From Melieria omissa (Eukaryota > Arthropoda > Insecta > Diptera > Ulidiidae), in assembly GCA_963971225.1 (NCBI GenBank), contig OZ020270.1, positions 29,015,123-29,079,122 on the forward strand: DNA of 64,000 bases. Reading direction: 5' to 3'. Each line of letters opens with the position of its first letter. Within the stretch, counting starts at the first letter, position 1. Positions 39,843 to 51,258 of the stretch are shown piece after piece. A program made the translations under genes and the position numbers. Under the pieces are notes generated by a model. The model saw only the letters and a list, made by a program, of their open reading frames with translations, made no database searches and had not been told where the DNA came from.

Positions 39843-40365
39843 TTATACGCGAAAGTGTAGTATGGTACCCATTTGTCCCATTAATGTTCAGCTGTGAATG
39901 CCAGTAGGTACTCGTGTAGCGTTCGGTGGTTTCATTGAAGTGCTCCGATTGTTTGATGATGGTAGGGTGTCGAAAATATTTGTCGCACGTTAAGTAATTC
40001 GCATATGTTATGCATTAACTCATTTGTAAACTCGGTGCCTCGGTCGGATTTCAATGTTTTGAAACAACCATACTTGAGAATGAATTGTTCTACAAGTGTC
40101 TTTGCTGTCGTTTCTGCGTCCTTAGTTTCCATTGGGTGTGCTATGACAAATTTTGCTAAATCGCATTGCATTGTGAGTATGTAGCGGAATCCATTCGATA
40201 CTCTTAATGGTCCGACTGTGTCAATCGTAATTGTTTCGAAGATTTTTGCTGGTGTGTCTGTTTTGACCAGTTTTTCTTTTATGTGTTTTGTTGTTTTGTT
40301 CTTGCTGCAGGTCAGGCAATTGTTGACAAATTCTTTTACCATATGTCTCATATTTTTCCATATAC
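39843..40365 (-). pseudogene. pol: Element B integrase core
   Basis: About 140 residues are open (40351-39932): the zinc-domain cysteines NCLTC, then ITIDTVGPL with the first catalytic aspartate and LKSDRGTEFTNEL with the second. It ends near HHQTIGALQ before the third acidic residue, after which a frameshift occurs. It closely resembles the element C integrase and is cut by mariner 3 on the upstream side. Confidence 0.8.
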
Positions 40366-41283
40366 ATTGTGACCGAAAAGTTTCCGGAAATTCTCATTTA
40401 AAATTCGCGCGCTGTATATTTTTCGATATTTTTTTTGTAGGTTGGTAGCACTGTCCTTAATTACTATGCCAAAAATGAGCGCGATCTGTCAGACAGTTTG
40501 TTTACGGCAGCTGTTGAAACCAGTTCACCTCAGTGGTGCGTTGCGATTTTGTTGAGAATTTTCTTCAAAATGAGTACCGTGAACAGGTCTCTTTGGACGT
40601 GCTTGATCGTGCCAATTCCGATCCAACTTTCATGGAACGCATCATAACTGGTGACGAGACATGGGTCTACGAGTACGACATTCAAACAAGCCAACAATCA
40701 TCGGAATGGAGAGGAAAAGACGAGCCAAAACCGAAAAAACCACGCCAAAGTCGCTCGAAAATCAAGGTAATGCTGATTGTTTTCTTCGATATTCGTGGTG
40801 TGGTGCATCATGAATTCGTCCCTGAAAGACAAACAGTCGGTAAAGACTATTATTGAAAATATCCGCCGTAAACGGCCTCAATTGTGGAAGGATAATTCAT
40901 GGATTTTTCATGACGATAATGCTCCCTCGCACCGAGCCAACATTATCAACGATTTTAAGGCCAAACATTCAATAAATACCATCGAACAGCCATCGTATTC
41001 ACCTGATCTTGCACCGTGTGACTTTTTCCTGTTTCCCAAACTCAAATTACCACTCAGAGGAACGCGTTTTGAATCCATAGAAGACGTAAAACAGAATTCG
41101 CAGAGGGAACTCAAAGCCATACCGGAAAGCGCCTATAAAAAATGTTTTGATGATTGGAAGAAACGTTGGCATATGTGTATCGCTTCTAATGGAGCATATT
41201 TTGAAGGAGATAAAATAAATATTGATGAAGATTAAGAATTTTGCGTTTTATTTAAAATTTCCGGAAACTTTTCGGTCACAAGG
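40366..41283 (+). mobile_element. Mariner element 3, internally deleted
   Basis: Inverted ends (CATTGTGACCGAAAAGTTTC and its complement, about 26 bp) are flanked by TA at 40364-40365 and 41284-41285. Its 918-bp length is about 400 bp short of a full mariner. Confidence 0.9.
40533..41235 (+). pseudogene. Mariner 3 transposase, 5'-deleted and frameshifted
   Basis: The N-terminal DNA-binding region is missing; coding homology begins around VENFLQNEYREQ. The first aspartate is in ITGDETWVYEYD, the second in FHDDNAPSH and the third in YSPDLAPCDFFLF, with 34 residues between the last two. A shift near 40780-40850 separates the first aspartate from the others (frames 40533-40856 and 40777-41235). 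It is related to the irritans group by its EPKPKKPRQ and LRGTRFESIEDVK segments, and is inactive. Confidence 0.85.
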
Positions 41284-41480
41284 TATATCTTTGTTTTAAT
41301 TTTAGGATCGTTTTTCGAATTCCTAAATGTCCGGCTGTACTGGCGTTATGATATTCATCAATTAGTTTGTATTGTTGCAATTTGCTTTGAATATGTCGTG
41401 GAGCGTTGTATATTAGTATTTTTGTAGGCGAGCATTTATCTTGGTTTACTTCATTATATCTTTTTTTGAATGCTTTCATT
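41284..41480 (-). pseudogene. pol: Element B integrase, zinc-domain start
   Basis: About 65 residues (LIDEYHNASTAGHLGIRKTI) carry the HHCC histidines of the integrase N-terminus. The frame is open until the mariner 3 boundary. Upstream, 41481-41610 keeps only weak homology. Confidence 0.7.
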
Positions 41481-41614
41481 GTAATATTCTCAAATTTAAA
41501 ATTTTCTCTCCTTTATATGTAGTTTCTTTAGTGAACTGTGTAGTTTCTCCAACATTGAATCTAGATCCAAAGGGTCATCGCTACAAGTCACGTGAACTTC
41601 ATAATTATCAATAT

Positions 41615-42026
41615 TGTTACGAAAATCTCAAGTTTTCCCAGGTTCGTTTGATTGTGTTTGAAAATAAAACAACTTCAGTTATTCAGCGCAACGTAGTCAA
41701 AACTAACAATCGCTTTATTTACAAATTTACACTTGTTCTACTTTACACTACTACTATTGCATGTTTCCCCATTGCTTGCTCAACACAGACTCGACTCACT
41801 GTGCTGCACGCTGCTGCTTTTATACCAGTTTTCTTATCACGCCGAAGTTTCTTGCAACTTCCAATTGGAAAATGCTCGACCATTCTCGCACAGCCCATTT
41901 CTCGCGAACCTTGCCATATCGGACTATACCAAGCGAATTATACCAGTTCGCCGTACTTCACAGAGTATGCCTAAAAGTATGCTTGCAAAAGCGTTCATGC
42001 ACAGCACAGAGTGCCTTTTCGTTTCA
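41615..42026 (-). repeat. Solo LTR of gypsy family D (D3)
   Basis: It reads TGTTACGAAAA to CGTTTCA on the plus strand, 412 bp, flanked by the 4-bp duplication ATAT (41611-41614 and 42027-42030). It is homologous to 34889-35322. No internal sequence remains, as after LTR-LTR recombination. Confidence 0.88.
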
Positions 42027-42114
42027 ATATGTATCATCGGCCGATGTTTTTCTTTTACTTCAAAATTTAATTTCTTCATATTCTTCACGTCGTTCATAGA
42101 GGTACTATACATTC

Positions 42115-43175
42115 CTATATGTAGAGTTGATCAGGCTCTTGAGATTTGTCCTTCCTATTGTCGCGTGTTTTGGTACCATATATATTTTTATTTTCTTCCT
42201 TGTGCATAATATCTTCGTATATATTTTCTTTTGTTCTTAATTTTGCTGCCTTGCTCCTTGTAATAGCTAAAATTTCTTTTTGTATGCCGTCATTTTCGTT
42301 ATGTTCATGTGTTGGAATCATTGCCTTCAGGGTGTCGCTGTCGATTTTTATGCGTGATAAAGCATCTGCATTTGTGTTGATTTTTCCTTGTTTGTATATG
42401 ATTTCAAAGTCATAAACCGTTAAATCAAGTCTGATTCTTGTCATTTTCGATGAAGGATTCTTGTGTGTAAACAGTGATACCATTGGTCTGTGGTCGGTGA
42501 CTACGATGAATTTTCTTCCGTAGAGGTATGGTCTGAAGTACATAGTTTATGCCCCAGTGTATTGCTAAAAGTTCCTTTTCTATGATTCGTTTATTGACGT
42601 CGTGTTTCTGTAGTGATTTTCTTGCATAAGAAATGGGTAGGTCATGTCCAATTTCTCCTTGGGATAGTACTGCTCATAGGGCGAAGTCTGAAGCGTCTGT
42701 TGTTAATATTGGTGTGTTGGTTAACTTATGTTTTAGTGTTTCGAAAGCTGTCTTGCACTCGTCTGACCAATTGAAAGGTGTGCCTTTCTTAAGGAGTTTA
42801 GACATTTTACTATTGATGCGAATTCTGGTATGAAATGTCTGTAGTAGTTGCAGAATGCTACAAATCGACGTACTTCATCAGCATTCGTTGGGGTGGGATA
42901 TTTTAGTACTGCTTCGCATTTTGTTGGATCTGTTTTAATGCCTTTGTATGTGATTAAATGGCCTAAGTAAATTACTTCTGGTTTTAGAAATTGGCATTTG
43001 CTTGCATTTAATTTCAAGTTGTATTGTTGTAGTCGGTCGAAGACTTTGATCAAATTTTCGTTGTGGTGTTTTAATGAACATGTAGTATTCGGATGCTCAT
43101 ATGTTGTCAACATAGAGAAATGCTTCTGAGCTGAGTCCACTTAGTGCTAGGATTTGTTTGAGGATATCTTGAGGT
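42115..43175 (-). pseudogene. pol: Element B reverse transcriptase end and RNase H
   Basis: RT homology starts near 43175 (ILALSGL, then SSEAFLYVDN, where the second catalytic aspartate of YVDD reads as asparagine), shifts frame, and continues LKLNASKCQFLKPEVIYLGHLI and FCNYYRHFIPEF to about 42733. RNase H follows in fragments (42543-42115) with YGRKFIVVTDHRPMVSL and INTNADALSRI. There are several frameshifts and stops. It is a decayed relative of the intact region 60140-61289. Confidence 0.8.
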
Positions 43176-43693
43176 GGTGTTTTTTTTTTTTTGTTTTTCT
43201 TAATGTATAATGTAATGTAATAATAAGTTGCAAATGTTTTCGGATGTGTTTGTTGGGTTTGATATTATAAGTTTTGTTATAATGTTGTTATTACGTATTC
43301 TTGTGTACATATTAATTTCCTTTTTTTGTTTTTTTTTATTTTTGTATTGTAAAATTATGAAAATAATTGTAAATGTATAGGAAACTGTTGTTGATGACTA
43401 AGGTGCAATTTTCTTGGATCTGGCGGCAGCTTAGTTGATTTCCTGTGGTGACGAACCTTTGCGTCTGGGCGGTTTCGATGGGGTTTCATCAAGTGCGCAA
43501 CTTTTGTGGTAAGCAGTCTGCGTAACGTTTTGCTGTCTGTCAATTCATGAGAAAAGTGTTTGGAACGGGCCATCGTGGTTGTCCATAAGAGGGTGGTCGG
43601 TGCCATTGTCATCGGTGATTGCATTGTCATAATTGTGTAGAACAGTCAGAAGTCAAAGTCGGTTTAGCAGGATCTTGGTCTACAGGATAGTCA
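43176..43693. other. Non-coding 5' internal remnant of element B
   Basis: No gag or protease similarity is visible. It includes T-rich runs near 43178-43190. It adjoins the LTR and probably represents leader sequence left after an internal deletion. Confidence 0.35.
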
Positions 43694-44197
43694 TGTAGGG
43701 GTAAAGGTGTTTGTGTTAATGTGAGTGTGTGTGTACTTTGGTCTATTGGCGGACCTCGCCTCAAAAGTATGGCTAAGTTTGAGCCTCAGTGTCTTGTAAA
43801 GAATTACACGCAGAGTGACGGTTCTGAACAAGCTAGTTTATTTTCGGAAAATTGGTTACTTAAATACTAATTTACAAACTGTTATACAGGGGAGCATTTC
43901 CAGCGCTCCGCCCATTATTCCAATGACCAAAGGCTACGTCCAATCAGCGTCACTGGGCCATTGGGTCAACTCAGCACTTTCCTCAAGTGCCCGTGCCCTG
44001 CGGTAGGTGACATCACACAACATGCCGATCAGAGCATTTTTCCGTAAGTGGGACATTGCACTGCGGTAGGTGGTGTCGGATGGCACGGCGCTCGGGTAAT
44101 CGCTAGCTCAGCCACTTGAGTGCTGCAATTGTCGTGCGCGTGGTGTCATAGCGCGATCGACTGGTTTCGGCATAAGTGGTCATGTGGTACCACTACA
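43694..44197 (-). repeat. LTR of the B/C gypsy family
   Basis: Plus-strand ends are TGTAGGGGTAAAG and TACCACTACA, so on the minus strand it starts TGTAGTGGTA. It matches 50442-50968 at both ends and in TTGGCGGACCTCGCCTCA. No direct duplication flanks it, which fits a 5' LTR of truncated element B. Confidence 0.78.
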
Positions 44198-44267
44198 CTA
44201 GTGCATATATTTAAAAAATATTTGAAATGCGTATGTGCTTAAAATTTTAAAGTCCATTGAAAAGGAC

Positions 44268-44541
44268 TGTTTGAAGGGGGGCTGAGCCTTTTCAGTCCTC
44301 AAGATTTTTAGTGATGAAATATATATTTGTTGGCCCTTCCTTCCACTTGGCTGAATAATGTGCACTCGTGTGTATGGTCAGATCGGAAGTGAATGTTCTT
44401 TATTTCCTTTTCATTCAATTCGTACAGGACAAAAGGGAAAGAGATAAGTACCAATGAGTAACAATTGTAAATAGTAGTAAATAGAGATGCCAAATTCAGT
44501 GCTGCCAAATTTAACTTTAGGAAGTACTTCACGTCGCAACA
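44268..44541 (-). repeat. 3' LTR of BEL element 2
   Basis: It runs TGTTTGAAGG to GTCGCAACA on the plus strand, 274 bp. The G-rich polypurine tract on the minus strand (CAAGGGGGGGTGGA) is at 44542-44555. Confidence 0.87.
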
Positions 44542-44626
44542 TCCACCCCCCCTTGATGGGACGGAGGGCCATCAATAGGAAGACGCCTGATTTTAGCTGT
44601 AGCTCGCTAGTAGCTAGCTAGTACTT

Positions 44627-44970
44627 TGGCAGCCGCCGTGGCTCAGTTGGTTAGTGCGCGGTCCAACGAGTCGCATGCAGAGCGACGCTAGTTCGAATTC
44701 TGCATGTAGTAACACCTAAAAAAAATAACGGGAAACTCGTTTTATCTTTCGGCGGCTGTCCTCTCAGCTGGAAATGGCAAACCTCTGAGAGTAAAAAATT
44801 GCCTATGAAAAAGCTCCCAATCTGCCGTTCGGAACCGGCATAAAACTGTAGGTCCCTTCCACCCGCGTACAAAATTCACACGCACAACACGGGTGGTTGC
44901 GGGAAGCTAGGCCTTAGTCTCGCGTAAGCGGGCTGTCGTGCCAATCAATTATTAATTATTATTATTCGTT
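44627..44970 (+). repeat. tRNA-derived SINE, copy 2
   Basis: It starts GGCAGCCGCCG, has A box TGGCTCAGTTGG (44639-44650) and B box GTTCGAATTCT (44691-44701), the same body as copy 1, and an (ATT)n tail at about 44949-44966. GTACTT flanks it (44621-44626 and 44971-44976). It interrupts the end of BEL element 2 pol. Confidence 0.87.
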
Positions 44971-46250
44971 GTACTTCGCTGTTTGATGTTTTGACTGACA
45001 CGACTCTTACGACACCATCCTTTCCTGGATGTAACTGCACAACTCTGCCGAGTTTCCATTGAAGAGGAGGAACGTTTTCTTCTTGTAGTATTACAACGTC
45101 GCCAATGTTAACATCAGAACATCGCCGTGACCATTTGTTTCGAATTTTAAGACTTTGTAAATAGTCCTTGTACCATCGATCCCAGAATTGCTGAAAGTAC
45201 CACTGTAGCTGTTGATACCGCTGTAGGCGATTGACATTTTGAATAGATCTTAAATCGGGTCCTGGAATAACGTTCAGTGCAGTTCCAATAATGAAGTGTC
45301 CTGGCGTCAGTGCTAGAGTATCATTGGGATTTTCAGGAATTGGCGTGATTGGTCTAGAATTGAGAACAGACTCAATTTGAATGATTAATGTGTTGAACTC
45401 CGCAAAGGAAAGCGACGAATTTGTCAATACTCGTTTCAGGTGGAACTTAAACGACTTTACGGCGGCCTCCCACAATCCACCAAAATGCGGGGACCGGGGA
45501 GAAATGTGCTTCCAAACAATGCCATTATCGGCACACTCTTTGTTAATTTCGCCTTGAGACTGTTGTTGTAGCAGCATATCGTAAAGTTCTTGTAACTCGT
45601 TGCGCGCACCGACGAAATTTGTTGCATTGTCGCTATGTAAGACAGCACAGCGACCGCGACGTGATAGAAAGCGCCGCAATGCGTTGAGAAATGCTTTCGT
45701 ATTTAAGTCCTCTACCAGCTCCAAGTGGACAGCCTTAGTGACAAAACACACAAACACCGAAACGTACGCCTTTGCTGGTGCAGTCCCACGGCGCCGAAAA
45801 TGTATAAAAAAGGGTCCACAAAAGTCAACACCAACAACGTTGAATGGTCTAGTTTGTTGTACGCGAAGCTCCGGTAAATTTGCCATAAGTTGATCATGTT
45901 TGAGTGGTTTCGCTCTGGAACAGCGAACGCAATTGTAAGCAACAGAGCGTGCTGCTACCTTTCCATGAATTGGCCAAAACATTTGGCGAACAATACTTAA
46001 AAGAGTCTGTGGTCCTGCATGATGATTGATGATATGAAAATGAATAAGCAGGGAGCGAGTGAAGAAGTGTGATTTGGGGAGTATGATTGGATGTTTGTTA
46101 TTGTAATCTAGCGCTGCGTTTTGCAAGCGTCCACCAACGCGAATGATATCATCTTTGTCAATAAAGGGAGTGAGAGAATGTATGCTATGTCTCTTAGAAA
46201 GAGTGCTGTTTCCCCTAATAGCACGGATCTCTTCTAAAAATTCGGTTGTT
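44945..46250 (-). pseudogene. pol: BEL element 2 integrase
   Basis: 393 residues are open from 46126; homology starts earlier at about 46235 (EEIRAIRGNS ... VGGRLQNA), one frame away from the upstream ORF. It has the zinc domain (HFHIINHHAG ... CVRC), DDE core (GVDFCGPFF, LHSDNATNFVG, GGLWEAAVKSF), and DUF5641-like domain (NIGDVVILQEE). The last five residues are read from the SINE tail. Beyond the SINE the conserved end (ATAKIRRLPID) follows an in-frame TAG. Catalytic residues are intact, but the gene is broken. Confidence 0.85.
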
Positions 46251-49140
46251 GCACCAATCTTACTATCGCGAGCAGTGCCGAGTGAAGTTCATCGGCAGAC
46301 AGGACGCCAAGCCGACGATGCTCCCCTTTACTGTCGACACAGTTGTGCTTGAATCGCAAGATGTAGGCCATTACATTAATTAGTTTTTGATAATCGTGAA
46401 ATTTTATGTGTTCTATGAAGTTTGTTTCACGTTGAGTGCTGAGGACAACCTTAATTTTCTTTCGCTGTAGAATGTCATCATCATGAAGAGTGCTTATTGT
46501 TCTAGCGGGCCAACTCTCTTCTGATTCCAATAGAAAATTCGGCCCGTTAAACCATAATGTCGATGTGATTAAATTTTGAGGTAGGACTCCCCGTGATAGC
46601 ATATCAGCGGGATTGAGATTCGATGGCACGTGACGCCATTGCGAAAAAGAACTTGTTTCTTGTATGAGTGCCACGCGATTGGCGACAAAGGTTTGCCAGT
46701 TACAAGATTCTTCACGTAACCAATTTAAGACTGTGGTTGAATCAGTCCAATAGGTGATCTGCTTGAATCTGACAAAATCGATAATTGCAACCACGCGCTT
46801 AATCAATTGTGCTATAATAACGGCGGCGCATAATTCAAATTTGCGCAGACAATATTTTTTGAGAGGCGCAACTCTAGTCTTCGCACATAACAGCCTTACG
46901 CTGAGAACTTTCTGATTTGGTGAAATGCTTCGTACGTATATACAAGCTCCATACGCGTCTTCGGAGCTGTCAGAAAAAGCATGCAGCTCATGCTTTGAGG
47001 TTGGTGCAAACACCTGGCGGTCAATCCGAACATCATTTAAAGAATGCAGTTGCTCACGAAAATTAATCCACCGGGTATAGTATTCTTGTGGCAAAGACTC
47101 GTCCCAGCCCAGATTTATGCGCCATAGTTGCTGCATGAAGATCTTAGCGATGACGGGACTTATTAGCCCGAGCGGGTCGAATAGTTGCGCAATTTCAGCG
47201 AGGACGATACGTTTTGTTGCCGTTAGCTTGGCTTGCGTAGCGGATTTTTCATAAAGAAACTTATCATCATACGGATTCCATATGAGGCCTAGAGCCTTAA
47301 CAGCATTATCGTCTTTGATTTGGAAGAGTTTTTCTCTATCCTCCATGGAGATGTCCTTTAGTATTTTGTTATAATTCGCACACCATTTTTTCAATTCGAA
47401 TCCACCCTTGGCTAACATGGCCTTCAATTGAACTTGCAAGAAAATTGCATCATCTAATGTGTTAGCGCCACTTAATATATCATCAACGTAGAATCCAGTT
47501 AATGCGGCACGTGCCGCTTGAGGGAAAGTGTGACATTCATCTGTGCATAATTGTTGTAGTGCGCGAGTAGCCAGAAATGACGCCGAGGCTGTGCCGTATG
47601 CTACGGTGCACAACTGAAACAGTCTGATAGGATCGTGTTCATGAGGTCGCCACAGAATATAATGATATCGCCTGTCATCAGGATGAAGCGAAACCTGACG
47701 GTACATTTTGCTAATGTCCGCTGTAAAAACATATTTATAATAGCGAAAGCGCAATACAGTTGAAAACAAATCAGGTTGTATTACTGGTCCGACCATAAGC
47801 AACTCATTTAGTGCTGCACCAGTAGTAGTTCTGCACGAAGCGTCAAATACGAATCTTAGCTTTGTTGTCGAGCTTGATGGTTTAAAAACACAGTGGTGTG
47901 GAATGACATAGTGTGGAGAGTTGAAATCTACATCAGTCGCTATCTCCATGTGAGCTAAGTTGATGAATTCATCCACAAATGCAGTGTATTGCGTGCGCAG
48001 CTGAGCATCTCTTCGAAATTTGGATTCCAGGGAATGGAATCTCTTGAACGCTATGTCATATGATTTGCCAAGAGCACAAGTCTCAGATTTAAATGGTAGC
48101 CTAACTTGATAACGCCCGCATTGCATGCGATGGACATTATTTACAAAGTGCGCTTCACACTCTCTCTCCTCTTTCGTTAGATTGGAACCAATAGGTTTTA
48201 TGTTTTCAATCTGCCAGAAGGCCTTAAGCGTTTCATTGAGAGCGGAATCCTCGATTGCATTTGTGCGTTGTATAAAGTTGTTGTATAGCATAGAATTATT
48301 TGCTGCTGAGAGCTTCCCGGCTAAAACACAGCCTAGCAACGTATTTTGTAAAAGCGGGAGAGTTGGACCAAGCTTAATTTGACCAACGGAGAGAATATCA
48401 TAAAATGCATCGACTCCGATAAGTAAATCAATGCGCTGCGGAATATGGAAGAGAGGATCCGCTAATTTTATGTTCTTTGGAATGTTCCAATTCCCAGTAT
48501 TGATTTTATTCTCAGGTAAAGGTCCCGTGATGTCGTTCATGACGAGAGCTTCCAATGTAATGGGAATGTTGTGGAAACGTGAATTGATTACGAATAGAGC
48601 TTTATGTTTTGATGAAACGTGCGTGTTGTTAGCACAAGAGAATTGGGTATGAAAATGTTTTCGTTTTATCCCCGCTATTTCCAGCATGCGTTCGGAGATC
48701 ATGTTTAATTGGGAACCAGAGTCTAATAATGCACGGCATGGAATGCTCTGGTTGCGATAATTTAATAAATTTACAACAACTGTTCCCAAAATATTACTGT
48801 CAGAGTTTTTACCATGTAGCGCGACATGGGTGCTTGTGGATGAGGCGCGGTGTGGCGATTTCGCGTCGTGAAGACGGTTTGGATAATTGTTATTCACGTG
48901 AAGTAGTGAATGGTGTTTGTTTCCGCAGCTGTGACATGTGAGATTGGAGGTGCAATTTTCTGAAGTGTGATTATTCGATTTTAAGCAATTTGTGCATAGC
49001 TTTAGATCTTGTATCTTGTGTAATCGATCGGACACTGATAAGTTTAAGAACGCTATGCATCTGTAAATGATGTGCCCCTGCCAGTTGCAGTAATGGCACG
49101 TGGAGTTGGTCGCAGTGAGCACTGTACGCTGCCTTTGATT
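46234..49140 (-). pseudogene. pol: BEL element 2 gag end, protease, RT and RNase H
   Basis: One open frame of about 960 residues: gag zinc knuckles (CHYCNWQGHIIYRC, CTNCLKSNNHTSENC), an A17-type protease with ALLDSGSQLNMI, RT with FTADISKMYRQV and YVDDILSG, and RNase H with AFSDSSEDAYGACIYVRS and TYWTDSTTVLNWL. It is offset by -1 from the gag frame upstream (shift near 49140) and by one base from integrase downstream (shift near 46240). No slippery heptamer is seen at either point, so both look like indels. Confidence 0.85.
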
Positions 49141-50153
49141 TGTGCAACTGCTGCCTGCAGTTGACGCGAAATTTTAGTTTGTGATAGTGTTTGTACATTA
49201 CCTTCGATTATTTGGCACCGCCTTTTCAGGAACGTCAACATAGCGCTTAGTGTTGGCATACGATCGGTGGCAGATTCTTCATTCCACTTCAACGCAGTTT
49301 CTGCATCCAGCTGCGAGGTGATAAGATGCACAATGAGGTCGTCCCACTGATCGACAGGACGATTAAGATTCTTGAGTCCCACCAAATGGTTGTTCATTGT
49401 GTCGACGAGTTTTCGTAGATCAGTAGAATTAGTTTTTGTAATTTTGGGGTGCTGAAACATTAACTCGATGTGCCTCTTGCCAATCACTCTTTTGTTTTCG
49501 AATCGTTCGCGTAGCCGGTTCAATACCACCTCATAATTCTCGGATACGATCTTTAGCCCTTCAATGGTCGCCTTAGCAGTGCCGTCCAACTTAGCCACGA
49601 GGTAATGAAATTTTGCAAGTGTGGTTATGTGCTGATTATTGTGCACCAGCGAGGTAAACTCGTCATGCCAACTCATCCATGCGGTTATTTCTCCTGAAAA
49701 GGTGTGGAGCTCAATTTTTGGTAACCTTATGGATTCATACCTTTCAGAGCTAGGGCTCGCAATCATTGAAAGGTTGCCTTCCTGTTCCATATTTGCTAAC
49801 ATAACCTTGATTCCGGACGCAGCCAGGTAGTACAATTCCTCATAAGTAGATCGGTTGTGTTGATTGATAACCTCCGGGTCACGTTCTTCAATTTTACCTT
49901 GCACATTAATAAAGTTGGTGAATGCACTCTGCAGTGCATCCAGACGGATCGTAAGCTCGGATTTTGAAGTCGATTGAGGTGCCTGCTTCACACGCTCCAC
50001 GAAATCTCGCACACGGTCCAATTGTTGTTCGCACACGGTGCGACGCGTTTTGAGGGCAGCAGTAGTTTTTTGCTGCTTAGATGCTGCTATAGTCGTCGGT
50101 ACTGCGCCCTCAGACTTCTTGCCTGAGAAAGGCTGTTGTTCGGAGTCCGACAT
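49053..50153 (-). pseudogene. gag: BEL element 2 gag
   Basis: The ATG at 50153 opens 366 residues: an N-terminal charged region, then a DUF1759-type gag domain (LPKIELHTFSGEITAWMSWH, LDGTAKATIEGL, VGLKNLNRPVDQWDDLIVHL) to about residue 340. After CS near 49140 the frame leaves homology, and the zinc knuckles continue in the next frame. The protein would assemble cytoplasmic particles. Confidence 0.83.
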
Positions 50154-50218
50154 TTCACACGATGTTACACAGCAACGAATTCAATAAAATGATAGAATGA
50201 AGGCCTCAAATATAAATC

Positions 50219-50234
50219 TCGCCGGGGCCTCCAA
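50219..50234 (-). promoter_or_regulatory. Candidate primer-binding site of BEL element 2
   Basis: On the minus strand, one base after the 5' LTR, TGGAGGCCCCGGCGAG begins with the TGG complementary to a tRNA CCA end. Which tRNA it pairs with could not be decided without tRNA sequences. Confidence 0.45.
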
Positions 50235-50235
50235 A

Positions 50236-50441
50236 TGTTTTAAGGGGGGCTGAGCCTTTTCAGTCCTCAAGATTTTTAGTGATGAAATATATATTTGTTG
50301 GCTCTTCCTTCCACTTGGCTGAATAATGTGCACTCGTGTGTATGGTCAGATCGGAAGTGAATGTTCTTTATTTTCTTTTCATTCAATTCGTACAGGACAA
50401 AAGGGAAGAGATAAGTACCAATGAGTAACAATTGTGAATAG
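50236..50441 (-). repeat. 5' LTR of BEL element 2, truncated
   Basis: It is nearly identical to the first 206 bp of 44268-44541, then breaks at GTGAATAG where the LTR of element C begins. The remaining 70 bp would lie beyond element C, outside the window. Confidence 0.83.
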
Positions 50442-50968
50442 TGTAGGGGTAAAAGCTGGTGCATTTGTTTGTTAGAGTACTGAGTGCATGTGTGTGTGTG
50501 TGAAGTGTATTTAGTCTATTATAGGCGGACCTCGCCTCAACAGTGGATGGCTATGTTTGAGCCTCAGTGGAACTTCTTTTACGATAAATCAAAACGCATG
50601 GTTTCAGATAGTCGCAAGAACAGAAGTTAACTTTATTCCGTAAAAACTATGGCTTATAAAGAAAAACATAACTGTTATACGCGCATAGCATTTCCAATAC
50701 TCCGCCCATTATTCCAGAGCACAGTTTAAACTGACCAATCCGTAGGCAAGGAGCAAAATAGCTGATCTTGCACATTTCCGTTGGGAACAGTGCGCTGCGG
50801 TAGGTAGCGTTAAACTCGCTTGGTCGCCGTCACAAGTGCTGACTTGCTTTGTTTACAACTGCGGCGACGATTGCGGCGCGCGTAACCTGACACCCGTGCA
50901 TAACGGAATGCGTAATTGCCCGATCGGACGGATAGTGTAGGTGTGAGTGACCATGTGGTACCACTACA
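50442..50968 (-). repeat. 3' LTR of element C
   Basis: It is a 527-bp LTR with ends TGTAGGGGTA and TACCACTACA on the plus strand, homologous to 43694-44197. A purine-rich run (AAGGGCAATGG on the minus strand, 50969-50979) precedes it as likely polypurine tract. 50980-51258 is the A/T-rich 3' non-coding part. Confidence 0.83.
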
Positions 50969-51258
50969 CCATTGCCCTTAAGCGAAAAATTATTACCCGG
51001 AATAATTTTTAAGATAGTGTTGGTTGGGGGGGTAGTAAATATATAATTGGTAGTTTTCTTATAGTAGTTTCTTGTATAAGTTGTATTTGTATGATTAATC
51101 AGTATTTATATAATAGTTTTCTAATGATAGTTCTTAGGTTGTAGGAGTAACTGCTATGATTACACGTGTAGTTGTTATGCTTAGCGATTATCATTCTTAC
51201 ATTGTAATTGACGTATGTCTAGATTATAGTACCTTACTTCTATATTTAATTTAAGTGT

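Larger units (their letters stand above)
38018..44197 (-). mobile_element. Element B, decayed Mdg1/412-like Ty3/gypsy copy
   Basis: Pieces of RT, RNase H and integrase lie in order on the minus strand and are homologous to element C. At 38018 the sequence TTAAGCGAAAAATTATTA matches the 3' non-coding end of C, but the adjoining LTR is lost. The LTR at 43694-44197 is in the right place and orientation to be the 5' LTR. Gag, protease and most of RT are missing between about 43175 and 43690. Two mariners and a solo LTR are nested within. Confidence 0.75.
44268..50441 (-). mobile_element. BEL/Pao element 2, older copy with nested SINE
   Basis: A complete 3' LTR lies at 44268-44541 and a truncated 5' LTR at 50236-50441. 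Between them are gag, protease, RT, RNase H and integrase on the minus strand. It is a different lineage from the triple array. The missing end of the right LTR is explained if element C inserted into it after AATAG. Confidence 0.9.

Noticed and set aside
44639..44701. Functional tRNA gene (A and B boxes present)
   Set aside because: It does not form a convincing cloverleaf, and the same head occurs in a second copy with a non-tRNA body. It is a SINE promoter.
44945..44960. Run of isoleucine and asparagine at the end of the BEL 2 integrase as a real C-terminus
   Set aside because: These codons are read from the (ATT)n tail of the inserted SINE.
46240..46250. Programmed frameshift between RNase H and integrase in BEL element 2
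   Set aside because: There is no heptamer of the X XXY YYZ type in phase, and the element has other lesions. A simple indel is more likely.
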